A DNA stretch of 64,000 nt from Brevibacillus antibioticus (GCF_005217615.1 NZ_SZNK01000001.1:4835001-4899000), one strand, 5' to 3'. Shown: positions 1 through 11,502, counted from the stretch's first letter. Notes: a model not told the origin generated them from the sequence alone. Numbers and translations: made by a program.

Positions 1-21
1 TTACCGCTTGGCTATACCCCA
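1..21 (-). tRNA. tRNA-Gln, 5' part only
   Basis: The reverse strand reads TGGGGTATAGCCAAGCGGTA, the acceptor and D-arm start typical of bacterial tRNA-Gln. The anticodon and 3' half lie outside the window, so the identity rests on the 5' sequence alone. It is the most distal member seen of the array. Confidence 0.7.
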
Positions 22-39
22 ATAGCCATGAAGTAAAGA

Positions 40-124
40 TGGTGGGGAGAGACGGATTCGAACCGCCGAACCCGGAGGGAGCAGATTTACAGTCTGCCGT
101 GTTTAGCCACTTCACTATCTCCCC
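40..124 (-). tRNA. tRNA-Tyr (GTA)
   Basis: Cloverleaf with a long class II variable arm, anticodon GTA, acceptor GGGGAGA/TCTCCCC, and an encoded CCA end. Confidence 0.95.
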
Positions 125-171
125 AAGCTTGTCCTTCAAAAGCAAAGCTTATTCAACTTTCAAAGAAAAAA

Positions 172-247
172 TGGTGCCGGCAATAGGACTTGAACCCACA
201 ACCCCCTGATTACAAGTCAGGTGCTCTACCAATTGAGCTATACCGGC
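172..247 (-). tRNA. tRNA-Thr (TGT)
   Basis: Acceptor GCCGGTA pairs with the 3' arm. The anticodon loop CTTGTAA gives anticodon TGT. CCA is encoded. Confidence 0.95.
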
Positions 248-261
248 GTGTTTTGTACAAA

Positions 262-337
<76 letters not shown>

Positions 338-372
338 TCAAGCGTAATTGTTTCGCCATCGCTTGAGAAAAA

Positions 373-449
373 TGGCGGAGCTGACGGGACTCGAACCCGC
401 GACCTCCGGTGTGACAGACCGGCGTGAACTCCAACTTCACCACAGCTCC
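373..449 (-). tRNA. tRNA-Asp (GTC)
   Basis: Acceptor GGAGCTG/CAGCTCC, anticodon GTC, discriminator G, encoded CCA. Confidence 0.95.
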
Positions 450-474
450 ATGTAAAACATTCAGTTGTTAAAAG

Positions 475-550
475 TGGTGGAGGCTGACGGGATCGAACCG
501 CCGACCCTCTGCTTGTAAGGCAGATGCTCTCCCAGCTGAGCTAAGCCTCC
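475..550 (-). tRNA. tRNA-Val (TAC)
   Basis: Acceptor GGAGGCT, anticodon TAC in loop CTTACAA, encoded CCA. Confidence 0.95.
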
Positions 551-583
551 AGGACCCCTGCAATTGCAGGGCGTTTTGCTAGG

Positions 584-657
584 TGACCCGTAGGGGATTC
601 GAACCCCTGTATGACAGCGTGAAAGGCTGCTGTGTTAAACCGCTTCACCAACGGGCC
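584..657 (-). tRNA. tRNA-Glu (TTC), CCA not fully encoded
   Basis: Acceptor GGCCCGT/ACGGGTC with anticodon TTC. After discriminator A the genome reads CCT instead of CCA. It is the only complete tRNA in the array without an encoded CCA, so its 3' end must be repaired by CCA-adding enzyme. Confidence 0.93.
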
Positions 658-664
658 ATCTGAA

Positions 665-740
665 TGGCTCCTCGGGACGGACTCGAACCGCCGACCGATC
701 GGTTAACAGCCGATTGCTCTACCAACTGAGCTACCGAGGA
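665..740 (-). tRNA. tRNA-Asn (GTT)
   Basis: Acceptor TCCTCGG, anticodon GTT in loop CTGTTAA, encoded CCA. Confidence 0.95.
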
Positions 741-757
741 ATAATGATGTTTTAGAA

Positions 758-833
758 TGGTGGAGCTGAACGGGATCGAACCGATGACCTCCTGCTTGCA
801 AGGCAGGCGCTCTCCCAACTGAGCTACAGCCCC
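758..833 (-). tRNA. tRNA-Ala (TGC)
   Basis: Acceptor GGGGCTG, anticodon TGC in loop CTTGCAA, encoded CCA. Confidence 0.95.
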
Positions 834-877
834 ATCCTAACGCTTTCGTGACACGCTTGTCATGTCAGCTATGTAAG

Positions 878-954
<77 letters not shown>

Positions 955-1075
955 GTAATTACTTCCGGAACTTTAATCTATCACACCTTTAAGTTCATTG
1001 CAATAGAAAATTTGTTTTTTTTTATTGTGTGGGTGAACTTTTTTGTGAAAGACGAGGTTAACAAAAGCAAAATCT

Positions 1076-1105
1076 ATTATAAGTCATGTTCATCGTATAT
1101 TTCAA
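1076..1105 (-). promoter_or_regulatory. SigA-type promoter of the tRNA array
   Basis: On the minus strand TTGAAA (1100-1105) and a perfect TATAAT (1076-1081) are separated by 18 bases. They lie between the gyrB terminator and tRNA-Ile. A weaker second pair (TTGCAA/TAGATT, 17-base spacer) lies about 80 bases closer to the tRNAs. Confidence 0.65.
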
Positions 1106-1129
1106 ATGTATTTTTATATTTTCATTAAG

Positions 1130-1164
1130 AAAAAGCTTGCCCGGTAAAGGACAAGCTTTTCTTC
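1130..1164 (-). terminator. Rho-independent terminator of gyrB
   Basis: On the minus strand AAGCTTGTCC pairs with GGGCAAGCTT, followed by a T-rich run, starting about 10 bases after the gyrB stop codon. It separates the dnaA-gyrB transcript from the tRNA array. Confidence 0.8.
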
Positions 1165-1173
1165 GTTCCCAAT

Positions 1174-3386
<2,213 letters not shown>

Positions 3387-3397
3387 CCCTGTACCCC

Positions 3398-4516
3398 CTA
3401 CCTTTCTCCGGAGATTTTCCCTTCCCTCACGTAAAAACGAGAGGCTTGCTGGAGAACCTGATGCTTTAAGCCTTCCACACCTGTGGTACTTACAAACGTC
3501 TGTACTCGATCCTGAATGGTTTCGAGCAGCAATGTTTGCCGATGTTCATCCAACTCTGACAAGACATCATCCAACAACAGAACGGGGTATTCTCCCACTT
3601 CTTCTTTAATCAGCTCAATTTCGGCTAATTTAATGGACAGCGCACTGGTGCGTTGCTGTCCCTGGGAACCATACGTTTGCACATCCATGTTGTTCACTTT
3701 AAGTGAAAAATCATCACGGTGTGGCCCAATCAGGGTGCTCCCCCGCATGATTTCCCGGTCGCGAACCTCTTCGTAGGCAGCAAGCATTTTATCTACAGCC
3801 TGATCTATCGTCATTTCTTCTGTTACGGGCGATGAGTTAACGTAATGCAAAGAAAGTCTTTCCCTGCCATCGGTAATGCCAGTGTGGATTTCCTGTGCCC
3901 ACGTCTCCAGCTTCCGAATGAACTCAAAACGCTTCCGTAACAATTTTACCGCTAAATCGGCTAATTGGGTATTCCAAATTGCCAGCATTTCCAGCGAGTT
4001 ACTTTTTTTCATGGCCAAATCCTTTAAAAGCTGATTTCGCTGGGCCAGTACTTTGTTGTAATTGCTCAAATAATAAAGATACGTAGGTGAAACCTGACCG
4101 ATTTCCATATCGATGAAGCGTCTGCGCTGGGCAGGTGCGCCTTTGACAATGGAAAGATCCTCGGGTGCAAACATGACGACATTCAATGCCCCCACATAAG
4201 CACTCAGCTTCTGCTGTTCCATTCCGTTGATTTTGGCCCGCTTTCCCTTGGTTGTCAACTGCAGCTCTAAACGAACAGAACCGTAGCGACGAAGAACATC
4301 GCTACGGATCGTGGCATAATCGGCATCCCAGGAAATTAGCTCCTTGTCGCGGGGCGTTCGGTGGGATTTGGCGAGTGCCAAAACATAGATCGATTCGAGA
4401 GCATTCGTTTTCCCTTGAGCGTTGTTGCCAATAAACAACTGGATGGGACCGTCAAACGACAGGGACATCGTTTCGTAGTTGCGATAATTGGTTAGCGACA
4501 GGTTCTTGAGAAACAA
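3398..4516 (-). CDS. recF: DNA replication and repair protein RecF
   Basis: SMC/ABC-like ATPase that loads RecA with RecO and RecR at gaps and stalled forks. Residues 30-37 form the Walker A motif GNNAQGKT. The ABC signature appears as GSQGQQRT and Walker B as [13 protein letters not shown]. The 372-residue length is normal. It lies between rlbA and the remB-like gene in the standard dnaA-dnaN-rlbA-recF order. Confidence 0.97.
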
Positions 4517-4532
4517 GAATCACGCTCTCCTC

Positions 4533-4748
4533 TCAGGGGCGTACCACTTGATAGCGACCATAGCCTTCAATCGCTACTTCATCGCCAGGATATAACTTGC
4601 GTCCACGTCTGTTGTCCAACTCTCCATTGACCTGGATCGGAACCTCAGCCAAAAAAGCTTTGGCCATTCCCCCCGTATCAATGATTTCAGCCAGCTTCAA
4701 AAATTGGCCGAGAGCAATATAGTCTGTGCTAATGGAAACCTCACGCAT
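4533..4748 (-). CDS. rlbA: S4 domain RNA-binding protein RlbA/YaaA
   Basis: A 71-residue protein made almost wholly of an S4 RNA-binding domain, with the family pattern LGQFLKLAEI and the glycine-rich turn G-E-L-D-N-R-R-G-R-K-LYPGD. It is the conserved gene between dnaN and recF in Bacillales (YaaA). It is linked to ribosomal RNA binding and 50S assembly in B. subtilis, a role taken from the family and not visible in the sequence. Confidence 0.9.
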   Translation of the reverse strand: MREVSISTDYIALGQFLKLAEIIDTGGMAKAFLAEVPIQVNGELDNRRGRKLYPGDEVAIEGYGRYQVVRP

Positions 4749-4780
4749 GGCTTGGCTCCTTTCTTTTACGTAAAAACTAA

Positions 4781-5920
4781 TTAGTACGTACGAACTGGCA
4801 AAATCAGATGGAGCATCCAGTCATGATCGGTCGGACGAATCACAAATGGACTCATCGGGCCACTGAAGCTCGCTTTAATTTCCGCGCTATCGATTGCACG
4901 CAGCGCATCGATCATGTATTTGGCGTTGAATGAAATTTTCAATTCTTCGCCATTCATTGCTTTTGGCATCAAAATGTCCGTTACTTTCCCGATTTCGGGT
5001 GCATTGGACGTAATTTCGACGGTTCCATCAGGCATCGTAACGAGCTTGACTACGTTCGATTTGCCTTCGCGGCTCAGCAAGGAAGCGCGCTCAATGGATT
5101 GCAAAAACTCCTTGGTGCTAACGGTGATCTCCGTTTTGCTTCCTTGTGGAATAATTCTGGTCGTGTCCGGATAGGTTCCTTCCAAGAGACGGGAATAGAA
5201 CAGAATATGCTTGGACTTCACCAAAATTTGATTGTCCGCAACAACGATGTCCGCGAGATTTTGGTCGTCATCTAATATCTTTACCAATTCATTGCAGCTT
5301 TTACCCGGAACAACCACGTTATGGAAAGAAAGATCCTCTGGGCATTCGACCATTGCGGTACGGCTAGCCAAGCGATGACTGTCGGTTGCCACAAAACGCA
5401 ATTTTCCTTGATCAAGCGACCACATCAATCCGGTCAAGATCGGACGCATTTCGGAAGTGGAGACACCAAAAACAGTCTGGCGAATCATTGCCTTCAGTAA
5501 ATCACAGGGAACACTGAAGACTTTATCTTCTTCCAGATGCGGCAGTTGTGGATATTCGCTGGCATCCATTCCGTTAATGGTGAACTCAGCTTGTCCGGAA
5601 CGAATTTGGGTTACGAGACGATCATCGACTTGAATATCGATTTCATTGCTTGGCAGCTTGCGCACGATTTCGCTGAAAATACGTGCAGTCAATACAATAC
5701 TGCCAGGTTGATGTACCGTTACTCCCCATTCTCCGGCTTCTTCCAGCGGGATCTGAACTTCAATAGACACATCAGAATCGCTTGCTGTCAGTGTCAAACC
5801 TTCATCATCCGTTTTGATTTTAATCCCGGTCAAAATTGGAATCGTAGTTCTGCTAGATACTGCTTTGCTAACATGCGATACGGCGTTCGACAGCTTTTCA
5901 CGCTGAACGGTAATATGCAT
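4781..5920 (-). CDS. dnaN: DNA polymerase III beta sliding clamp
   Basis: Processivity clamp of the replicative polymerase, a 379-residue protein of three similar domains that dimerises into a ring. The N-terminus (MHITVQREKLSNAVSHVSKAV) and C-terminus (HLILPVRTY) match the family, including the C-terminal region that forms the hydrophobic binding cleft. The ATG start has a GGAGGCTC ribosome site. About 200 bases separate it from dnaA, and that gap holds the unwinding half of the origin. Confidence 0.98.
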   Translation of the reverse strand: MHITVQREKLSNAVSHVSKAVSSRTTIPILTGIKIKTDDEGLTLTASDSDVSIEVQIPLEEAGEWGVTVHQPGSIVLTARIFSEIVRKLPSNEIDIQVDDRLVTQIRSGQAEFTINGMDASEYPQLPHLEEDKVFSVPCDLLKAMIRQTVFGVSTSEMRPILTGLMWSLDQGKLRFVATDSHRLASRTAMVECPEDLSFHNVVVPGKSCNELVKILDDDQNLADIVVADNQILVKSKHILFYSRLLEGTYPDTTRIIPQGSKTEITVSTKEFLQSIERASLLSREGKSNVVKLVTMPDGTVEITSNAPEIGKVTDILMPKAMNGEELKISFNAKYMIDALRAIDSAEIKASFSGPMSPFVIRPTDHDWMLHLILPVRTY

Positions 5921-6007
5921 CGACGTGAGCCTCCCTCTCCGGCGCCATTATTTTTGGTTGGAATCTGCATAATGGCTGCGCCTTTATCATAACTTATTAG
6001 GATAGAT

Positions 6008-6052
6008 CTTTTTAACAGAAGTAGTAATAGGGCCTGTGGATTTGTGGATATG
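6008..6052 (-). other. Origin unwinding element (DnaA boxes, GC cluster, DnaA-trio-like run)
   Basis: On the minus strand two degenerate DnaA boxes (6044-6052 and 6035-6043) are followed by GGCCC, then TATTACTACTTC and an AT-rich run. This layout matches the basal unwinding system of the B. subtilis dnaA-dnaN spacer, where DnaA loads from the boxes onto repeated trinucleotides. An exact box TTATGCACA lies at 6116-6124 and a one-mismatch box at 6086-6094. Confidence 0.75.
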
Positions 6053-6073
6053 TGGGTCAAATACGTAAAAGAG

Positions 6074-6108
6074 AGCCTATACACATGTGGGTAAGTTGTG
6101 TATAGGCT
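6074..6108. terminator. 12-bp perfect stem-loop between dnaA and dnaN
   Basis: AGCCTATACACA (6074-6085) pairs perfectly with TGTGTATAGGCT (6097-6108) across an 11-base loop. A short T-run follows on the plus strand, and CTCTTTTA follows on the minus strand. It could attenuate dnaA transcription before dnaN or act structurally at the origin; its arms lie beside DnaA-box-like sequence. Confidence 0.5.
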
Positions 6109-6127
6109 TTTTGCGTTATGCACAGGT

Positions 6128-7489
6128 TTAATGGTTTGCTTTTAACTTTTCAATGAGCGACTGAATGGTTGTTTGCATATGAGGGTCATTTGCCAGCGCA
6201 CGAGAGATTTTCTCATGGGCATGGATGACTGTCGTATGGTCACGGCCGCCAAATTCATCACCGATTTTCGGCAAGGAGGCATCCGTCAGCTCTCTGGAGA
6301 GATACATCGCAATCTGACGGGGGAAAGCGACGGTTTTTGTCCGTTTTTTCGCCTTAAAATCTTCTAGTTTCAGGCTGAACGCTTCTCCGACCGTTCGTTG
6401 GATGTCCATAATGGTAATCACGCGTGGGCGAGAGGAAGGAATAATGTCTTTCAGTGCTTCCGCTGCCAGCTGCGTGTCGATATCGCGATTAATCAAGGAG
6501 GAGTAGGCAACGACACGAATCAGTGCGCCTTCCAGCTCCCGGATGTTGCTGTCGATCTGGTTGGCGATGTACGCCATTACCTCATTAGGGATATCGAGAT
6601 TTTCTGCTTTCGCCTTTTTGCGCAAAATCGCAATCCGCGTTTCGAGGTCTGGCGGCTGAATATCAGTAATCAGTCCCCATTCGAAGCGTGAGCGGAGGCG
6701 ATCCTCCAGTGTCGGGATCTCCTTAGGAGGTCGATCGGAGGAGATGATGATTTGTTTGCTTTCTTCATGCAAGGCATTGAACGTATGGAAAAACTCTTCT
6801 TGTGTCGATTCTTTGCCTGCTAAAAACTGAATGTCATCAATTAAAAGAACGTCAACACTCCGGTATTTATTGCGGAACTCGACGGCTTTGTTGTCACGGA
6901 TAGAGTTGATGAATTCATTGGTGAATTTCTCAGACGACAAATAGACCACTTTCGCCGATGGGTTGTGCTGAATGACATAATGGCCAATCGCATGCATTAA
7001 GTGGGTTTTGCCAAGTCCGACTCCTCCGTAAATGAAGAGGGGATTGTAAGCTTTTGCAGGAGCTTCAGCAACCGCAAGCGATGCGGCGTGAGCGAATCGA
7101 TTCCCTGAGCCAATGACAAACGTGTCAAAGGTGTATTTGGGATTTAAGATACTGGGTGGCTGGTCATCCGCGACTGTTGGCGGTTCGCTCATTTTCACCC
7201 GTGGGGCAGGTTGTTCGTCGGCAAAAGCCGCATCAGGATTTTGCATTGCGACGAACTTTACTTTCATATTGATACCCGTCACTTCATATAGTGTATCGGT
7301 AATCAGTTGTGCGTACCTAGTTTCTAGCCAATCACGAGCAAAGTCGTTTGGTGCGACGACGATCAGTGCATCCTCTTCTAATGTAGTTGCCTTTGTCGCC
7401 TTCAGCCAGGTATCAAAACTGGGTTTGCTTAGCGATTTTTCTATCTTGGCAAGTACTTTGCGCCATAGTTCGCTAATCGCTGCATCCAA
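6128..7489 (-). CDS. dnaA: Chromosomal replication initiator DnaA
   Basis: AAA+ initiator that binds DnaA boxes and opens the origin. Domain I starts [16 protein letters not shown]. Domain III carries Walker A GGVGLGKT (residues 155-162) and Walker B LLIDDIQF. Domain IV has the signature GGRDHTTV. I chose TTG at 7487-7489 because GGGAGGG lies 7 bases upstream and the protein then begins MDAAISELW, as in relatives. An in-frame ATG eight codons upstream lacks a ribosome site and overlaps this one. The product is 453 residues. It heads the minus-strand replication operon. Confidence 0.97.
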   Translation of the reverse strand: MDAAISELWRKVLAKIEKSLSKPSFDTWLKATKATTLEEDALIVVAPNDFARDWLETRYAQLITDTLYEVTGINMKVKFVAMQNPDAAFADEQPAPRVKMSEPPTVADDQPPSILNPKYTFDTFVIGSGNRFAHAASLAVAEAPAKAYNPLFIYGGVGLGKTHLMHAIGHYVIQHNPSAKVVYLSSEKFTNEFINSIRDNKAVEFRNKYRSVDVLLIDDIQFLAGKESTQEEFFHTFNALHEESKQIIISSDRPPKEIPTLEDRLRSRFEWGLITDIQPPDLETRIAILRKKAKAENLDIPNEVMAYIANQIDSNIRELEGALIRVVAYSSLINRDIDTQLAAEALKDIIPSSRPRVITIMDIQRTVGEAFSLKLEDFKAKKRTKTVAFPRQIAMYLSRELTDASLPKIGDEFGGRDHTTVIHAHEKISRALANDPHMQTTIQSLIEKLKANH

Positions 7490-7599
7490 CCAGAATCCCT
7501 CCCTCTGGACCATCCGAAAAATTGATGAAGCACCGATCCATAATGATCGAGAAAAAGTGCAAAAACCTGCTATGTTGTGACCTAATTGTCAACACAGCC

Positions 7600-7950
7600 G
7601 TTTGTAGCGACTGTGGATAAAAAAAGTCGAAATATAGGGATTCCGCTCGTAGAAGTGAAAAAAAGCAGACGGTTATCCTCAATCCTGTGAGTAACGACAT
7701 ACACAAAGGAAAGAATCTGTCCACAAACTTATCCACACCCTGTGGAAAAACCGATTTACGCATCGGAGTTATTCACGCTTCAAAACAAAAACATAATAAC
7801 AGATATAAGGCATGGTATCAATGGTTTTTTCATACTTATCCACAAACACAACTTCTGGTACTCCCCACATATTCACATCTCTATATTTTGTGTACAAGCT
7901 GTAGATAAACTTGTCGAAACCTGTTTTTGTGGATAAAATGATATCCACAG
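7600..7950. other. oriC: oriC, DnaA-box half upstream of dnaA
   Basis: Four exact DnaA boxes lie at 7612-7620 (-), 7729-7737 (+), 7836-7844 (+) and 7928-7936 (-). One-mismatch boxes lie at 7673-7681, 7741-7749, 7769-7777, 7869-7877, 7900-7908 and 7941-7949. The region is AT-rich and between the divergent dnaA and rpmH genes. With the unwinding element downstream of dnaA it makes the bipartite origin known from Bacillus. Confidence 0.92.
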
Positions 7951-8073
7951 GTCCGGGAAATAGTTTTATGGGGATATTTGCCTTGGTAATGAAATTCCAC
8001 GGTTACTTGACTTTTTAGGCATATGTTCTTATAATGCAAAAGAATGTCTTTGCAAGACGGAGGTGTATACGTA

Positions 8074-8208
8074 ATGAAACCATCTTTTAATCCTAACAAC
8101 CGCAAGCGCAAAAAGGATCATGGATTCCGTAAGCGCATGAGCACAAAGAATGGCCGTAAAATTTTGGCTGCTCGTCGTCAAAGAGGTAGAAAAGTTCTTT
8201 CCGCTTAG
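8074..8208 (+). CDS. rpmH: 50S ribosomal protein L34
   Basis: 44-residue basic ribosomal protein: [18 protein letters not shown] at the start and [11 protein letters not shown] at the end, the L34 pattern. ATG at 8074 follows GACGGAGGTG. Position 2-3 (PS, where most relatives have RT) is a small oddity. It is divergent from dnaA, as is normal, and ends in its own strong terminator, which is not usual because rnpA commonly follows in the same transcript. Confidence 0.97.
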   Translation: MKPSFNPNNRKRKKDHGFRKRMSTKNGRKILAARRQRGRKVLSA

Positions 8209-8232
8209 GCCACACTTTCAGTGGCCTTTTTG
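8208..8232 (+). terminator. Terminator directly after rpmH
   Basis: GGCCAC and GTGGCC form a 6-bp GC-rich stem with a 7-base loop, followed by a T5 run. The stem begins in the rpmH stop codon. Confidence 0.85.
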
Positions 8233-8370
8233 TTTGTTTACGTATGTCTGAAAATTCTTTGTTCTTATAAAAGAGGAAGGTTTACTCCGATGTGGAAACC
8301 TTTTGAGGGATAATCGTTACCTAGCTACCGAAAATCCTACTATTTTTATTGAAGAGACAGGAGAAGGCCG

Positions 8371-9339
8371 ATGGAGCAACGTAAGGATGTAACCGACTTT
8401 TTTCTATCGTTGGCGCGCGAGTTTCTTGATGAATGTCCTCTAGCCAATCTGGTATGTGCTTATGCTGGTGGATCTGTCGGGAGGGGAGAAGCGGACGCGT
8501 ACAGCGACCTCGATTTACACATATTTGTGGAGGGAGAAGGTGATCATTCCTTTGAAAATCGTCTGTTTAGAGGGCATATGATACAGCTGCAGGTCCAAGC
8601 TGCTCCTACAGATGAAGAAGTATACGAGAATCCGTGGGCATGGCGTTACTTAAAGGAAGCAAAGGTTGTTCTGGACCCAGAGGATCGGTTCACTTCCTGG
8701 ATGAATGACATGTGTGCCTATATGGATTCTCCGGCTGGAAAAGAGAAAATGTTCGCACAGGCAAAAACGGAGGTAGATTCGTTCCACGAAGAGGCTCAGG
8801 CTGCCTTAATAGAAGGCTTTCCTTACTCCGCTTATTTGGCTGCATGGGCAGGATGGATCGGTGCACTACAAATGAGTGCTGTCTTCCAGGGGCATTCATT
8901 GAGCGATGCACAGTTGTATCAGCTGATTCAGAAAGCAAGACGTTCGGATGGTAGAGGTGGCTTTTTTCAGGAGACATACTTGAGTAATCATGATGTACAG
9001 GATGCGCTCATGCTATTGACGGACTATCGGGCTCATCTACGGTCAATAAATGAGGGGAACCAGTTTGCGCTGGCAGCTGAGAATGATTGGTTAGTAAAGA
9101 GGAAGGTTCAGAGATTGCAGGAGAAAAATCAGCATGATATGGCTGGGTTTTTATTATTTTCAGAGGCGATCTGGTTATATCATAGCGTGGATTCTAATGA
9201 ATGGCTGGAGAATCATTGGGCGAATCTGCCCACCCAGCTTTCCTTGTCTCTTCAAAAATTGGGCTTTTTCCAAGCGGATGAGCAATTGCTCGCTCACTTG
9301 TGCCAAGCGAGTGCAGAAATCATCGCAGAAATTCGCTGA
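8371..9339 (+). CDS. Nucleotidyltransferase-domain protein
   Basis: 322 residues with a minimal nucleotidyltransferase core near residues 33-49: GGSVGRG, then SDLDLHIF, the GS-x(n)-D-x-D metal-binding signature of the Pol beta superfamily. The rest is helical and looks like the C-terminal helper domain of aminoglycoside nucleotidyltransferase-like proteins. The substrate cannot be told. ATG follows ACAGGAGA. It sits alone between rpmH and rnpA, two genes that are normally neighbours, so it may have been inserted there. Confidence 0.8.
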   Translation: MEQRKDVTDFFLSLAREFLDECPLANLVCAYAGGSVGRGEADAYSDLDLHIFVEGEGDHSFENRLFRGHMIQLQVQAAPTDEEVYENPWAWRYLKEAKVVLDPEDRFTSWMNDMCAYMDSPAGKEKMFAQAKTEVDSFHEEAQAALIEGFPYSAYLAAWAGWIGALQMSAVFQGHSLSDAQLYQLIQKARRSDGRGGFFQETYLSNHDVQDALMLLTDYRAHLRSINEGNQFALAAENDWLVKRKVQRLQEKNQHDMAGFLLFSEAIWLYHSVDSNEWLENHWANLPTQLSLSLQKLGFFQADEQLLAHLCQASAEIIAEIR

Positions 9340-9363
9340 TAGCCTATCGTTTTTTCGCTGAAT

Positions 9364-9392
9364 TTTTGATTTTGTTGTAAACCGAGTATACT
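9364..9392 (+). promoter_or_regulatory. Candidate rnpA promoter
   Basis: TATACT (9387-9392) is a near-consensus -10. The -35 is poor (TTTTGA at 17 bases). It would give rnpA a promoter of its own, needed because rpmH ends in a terminator. Confidence 0.4.
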
Positions 9393-9481
9393 TAGGGGAA
9401 AAAAGTGAACGAAACAAGGATATACTGGTAGATGCTGTTTACGTTTTCTACTATAATTGTGATGTTAGGGGTTGTTTACCT

Positions 9482-9850
9482 TTGCATCGTTCACACCGGC
9501 TCAAAAAAAATGAGCAATTCCAAGCTGTGTTTCAACGAGGAAGTTCTGCTGCTAATAAGCAGTTTGTCTTGTATTCAGCAAAGCAAGAGGGGCAAGCGGC
9601 TTTTCGCGCTGGAATTTCCGTCAGTAAAAAAATTGGCAATGCTGTTGTCCGCAATAGAGTCAAGCGGCTTATACGCGAAGCAGTAGCCCGAATGGAGTCT
9701 GATATTCCAGTCGGTCTCGATCTCGTCATCATCGCCCGTCCGGGTGTGGAAGCGATGACGCTTGAAGCCATTGAGCAATCTCTGTTACATGTGATGAAGC
9801 GAGCCAAAGTGATCAAACAGGCACCCGTACATAATGGAAAAAGAAGGTGA
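9482..9850 (+). CDS. rnpA: Ribonuclease P protein component
   Basis: Protein cofactor of the RNase P ribozyme that trims tRNA 5' leaders. Its 122 residues contain the RNR signature as [10 protein letters not shown] and the basic start [12 protein letters not shown]. The start is TTG at 9482 with AGGGG upstream. It is followed five bases later by yidD, then yidC and jag, the standard Bacillales order. It is separated from rpmH by a terminator and a nucleotidyltransferase gene. Confidence 0.95.
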   Translation: MHRSHRLKKNEQFQAVFQRGSSAANKQFVLYSAKQEGQAAFRAGISVSKKIGNAVVRNRVKRLIREAVARMESDIPVGLDLVIIARPGVEAMTLEAIEQSLLHVMKRAKVIKQAPVHNGKRR

Positions 9851-9854
9851 AACG

Positions 9855-10079
9855 ATGATGGTGAAGATCATGGTTTGGTTGATTCGAGGATACCAACTGA
9901 TGATTTCTCCGTATAAACCACCTTCATGCAGATTCGCGCCAACCTGTTCCCATTACGCAATCGAGTCGATTCGTCGATTCGGAGCGTGGAGGGGAGGCTG
10001 GTTGGCCCTTCGTCGCATCTTGAAATGCCACCCGTTCCACCCGGGCGGGTATGATCCAGTCCCGGATCAGCACAAATAA
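9855..10079 (+). CDS. yidD: Membrane protein insertion efficiency factor YidD
   Basis: 74 residues with an N-terminal amphipathic segment followed by the YidD core: [26 protein letters not shown] and [12 protein letters not shown]. It is a small inner-face membrane protein that helps YidC/Sec insertion. I chose ATG 9855 because GAAGGTGA precedes it. It lies tightly between rnpA and yidC. Confidence 0.95.
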   Translation: MMVKIMVWLIRGYQLMISPYKPPSCRFAPTCSHYAIESIRRFGAWRGGWLALRRILKCHPFHPGGYDPVPDQHK

Positions 10080-10117
10080 GATTACCTCAATTGAAGCGGG
10101 GAAAAGGAGGATCACCC

Positions 10118-10876
10118 TTGAGTAGACGTACACTCAGCATTCTTATGCTGACTATGCTGGTTCTAGTTTTGTCGGGCTGTAACCCCCAAGCTGCAGCACC
10201 AATTGGCCCTGACGCAACCGGCATTTGGGACAAGTATTTTGTTTATCCACTGTCCTGGCTAATTAAAGAGAGCGCGTTGATACTCGGAAACAATTACGGT
10301 CTGGGTATCCTGGTCGCTACGATCATCATTCGAATCATTGTGCTTCCATTGATGGTCAAGCAAATCAAGAGCTCCAAGAAAATGCAAGAGATTCAACCGG
10401 AGATGCAAAAGATCCGTGACAAGCACAAGAATGATCCGCAAAAAGCACAAGCGGAAACAATGGCCTTGTTCCAGAAGAGCGGTGTCAATCCGTTGGCTGG
10501 ATGCTTGCCAATGTTGGTACAAATGCCGATTTTGATCGCGTTCTACCATGCGATCATCCGTACGACCGAAATTAACTCACAAACGTTCTTGTGGTTGACG
10601 TTGGGAGAAAAAGACCCGTATTACATCTTGCCAATCATTGCTGCGATTACGACGTACCTGCAGTCCAAGATGATGGGTCAGGCAAACCAAGGAAACCCAC
10701 AAATGCAAATGATGATCATCATGATGCCGCTGATGATTTTGGCGATTGCTGTCACATTACCTTCAGCGCTGTCTCTGTACTGGGTATACGGTAACCTGTT
10801 TACCATTGTACAAACGTACTTCCTGTATCGTGATAAAGGTAATATGCCTACTCCTAAGGGGGGAGCCTCCAAGTGA
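10118..10876 (+). CDS. yidC: Membrane insertase YidC/SpoIIIJ (Oxa1 family), lipoprotein
   Basis: Inserts membrane proteins alone or with SecYEG. Its SpoIIIJ form is needed in the forespore of Bacillus. The lipobox LSGC ends at Cys21, so the N-terminus should be lipidated. The Oxa1 core follows with about five membrane segments, a cytosolic charged hairpin (KQIKSSKKMQEIQPEM) and SGVNPLAGCLPMLVQMPI. TTG at 10118 is preferred: AAAGGAGG lies 7-8 bases upstream and the signal peptide is then compact (252 residues). An earlier TTG would add nine unneeded residues. Confidence 0.95.
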   Translation: MSRRTLSILMLTMLVLVLSGCNPQAAAPIGPDATGIWDKYFVYPLSWLIKESALILGNNYGLGILVATIIIRIIVLPLMVKQIKSSKKMQEIQPEMQKIRDKHKNDPQKAQAETMALFQKSGVNPLAGCLPMLVQMPILIAFYHAIIRTTEINSQTFLWLTLGEKDPYYILPIIAAITTYLQSKMMGQANQGNPQMQMMIIMMPLMILAIAVTLPSALSLYWVYGNLFTIVQTYFLYRDKGNMPTPKGGASK

Positions 10877-11502
10877 AAAAGGTGGTAGCTACGGCAAAAA
10901 CGATCGACGATGCTGTGCAAAAAGCTTTGCTGGAATTGGGAGTGCCGCGTGAGCGGACAACGATCCAAGTTCTAGAGGAACCAAGCAGAGGATTGTTTGG
11001 ACTGATTGGGGCAAAGGACGCTAAAGTGCAAGTAGAATTTCACTTTGATCCGGCTGCACAGGGACGTGACTTTCTTCAAGACGTTTTGTCGAACATGAAG
11101 GTGAATGCCAAAGTGGAGACGCGTACAAATGAAGAGGGCATGCTGTTTGACATCCAGGGAACCAATCTGGGAATCATTATTGGCCGCAGGGGACAAACTC
11201 TTGATTCATTACAGTATCTCGTAAACGTCGTAGCGAACCGTCATGCGGACAAACATGTACGTATCACTCTGGATGCCGAAAATTACAGGCTGCGTCGCAA
11301 GGAAACATTGGAGCAGCTCGCAGATCGTGTGGCCAAAAAAGCATTATCGACCAAACGGGATGTACGTCTGGAACCAATGTCTGCTGCTGAACGGAAAGTA
11401 ATCCACGCCTTCTTACAAAAGAGAGCGGATGTGGTTACCTTCAGTGAAGGAGACGAGCCAAATCGTTATATTGTGATTGCACCGAAAGAAGCCTCTCGCT
11501 AG
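10873..11502 (+). CDS. jag: RNA-binding protein Jag/KhpB
   Basis: 209 residues with three parts: an N-terminal Jag domain (start KKVVATAKTIDDAVQKAL), a KH domain with GRRGQTLDSLQYL, and an R3H domain with ERKVIHAFLQ. It partners YidC/SpoIIIJ and is linked to cell-envelope and sporulation control in relatives. The GTG start overlaps the yidC stop (GTGA), so the two are coupled. Confidence 0.95.
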   Translation: MKKVVATAKTIDDAVQKALLELGVPRERTTIQVLEEPSRGLFGLIGAKDAKVQVEFHFDPAAQGRDFLQDVLSNMKVNAKVETRTNEEGMLFDIQGTNLGIIIGRRGQTLDSLQYLVNVVANRHADKHVRITLDAENYRLRRKETLEQLADRVAKKALSTKRDVRLEPMSAAERKVIHAFLQKRADVVTFSEGDEPNRYIVIAPKEASR

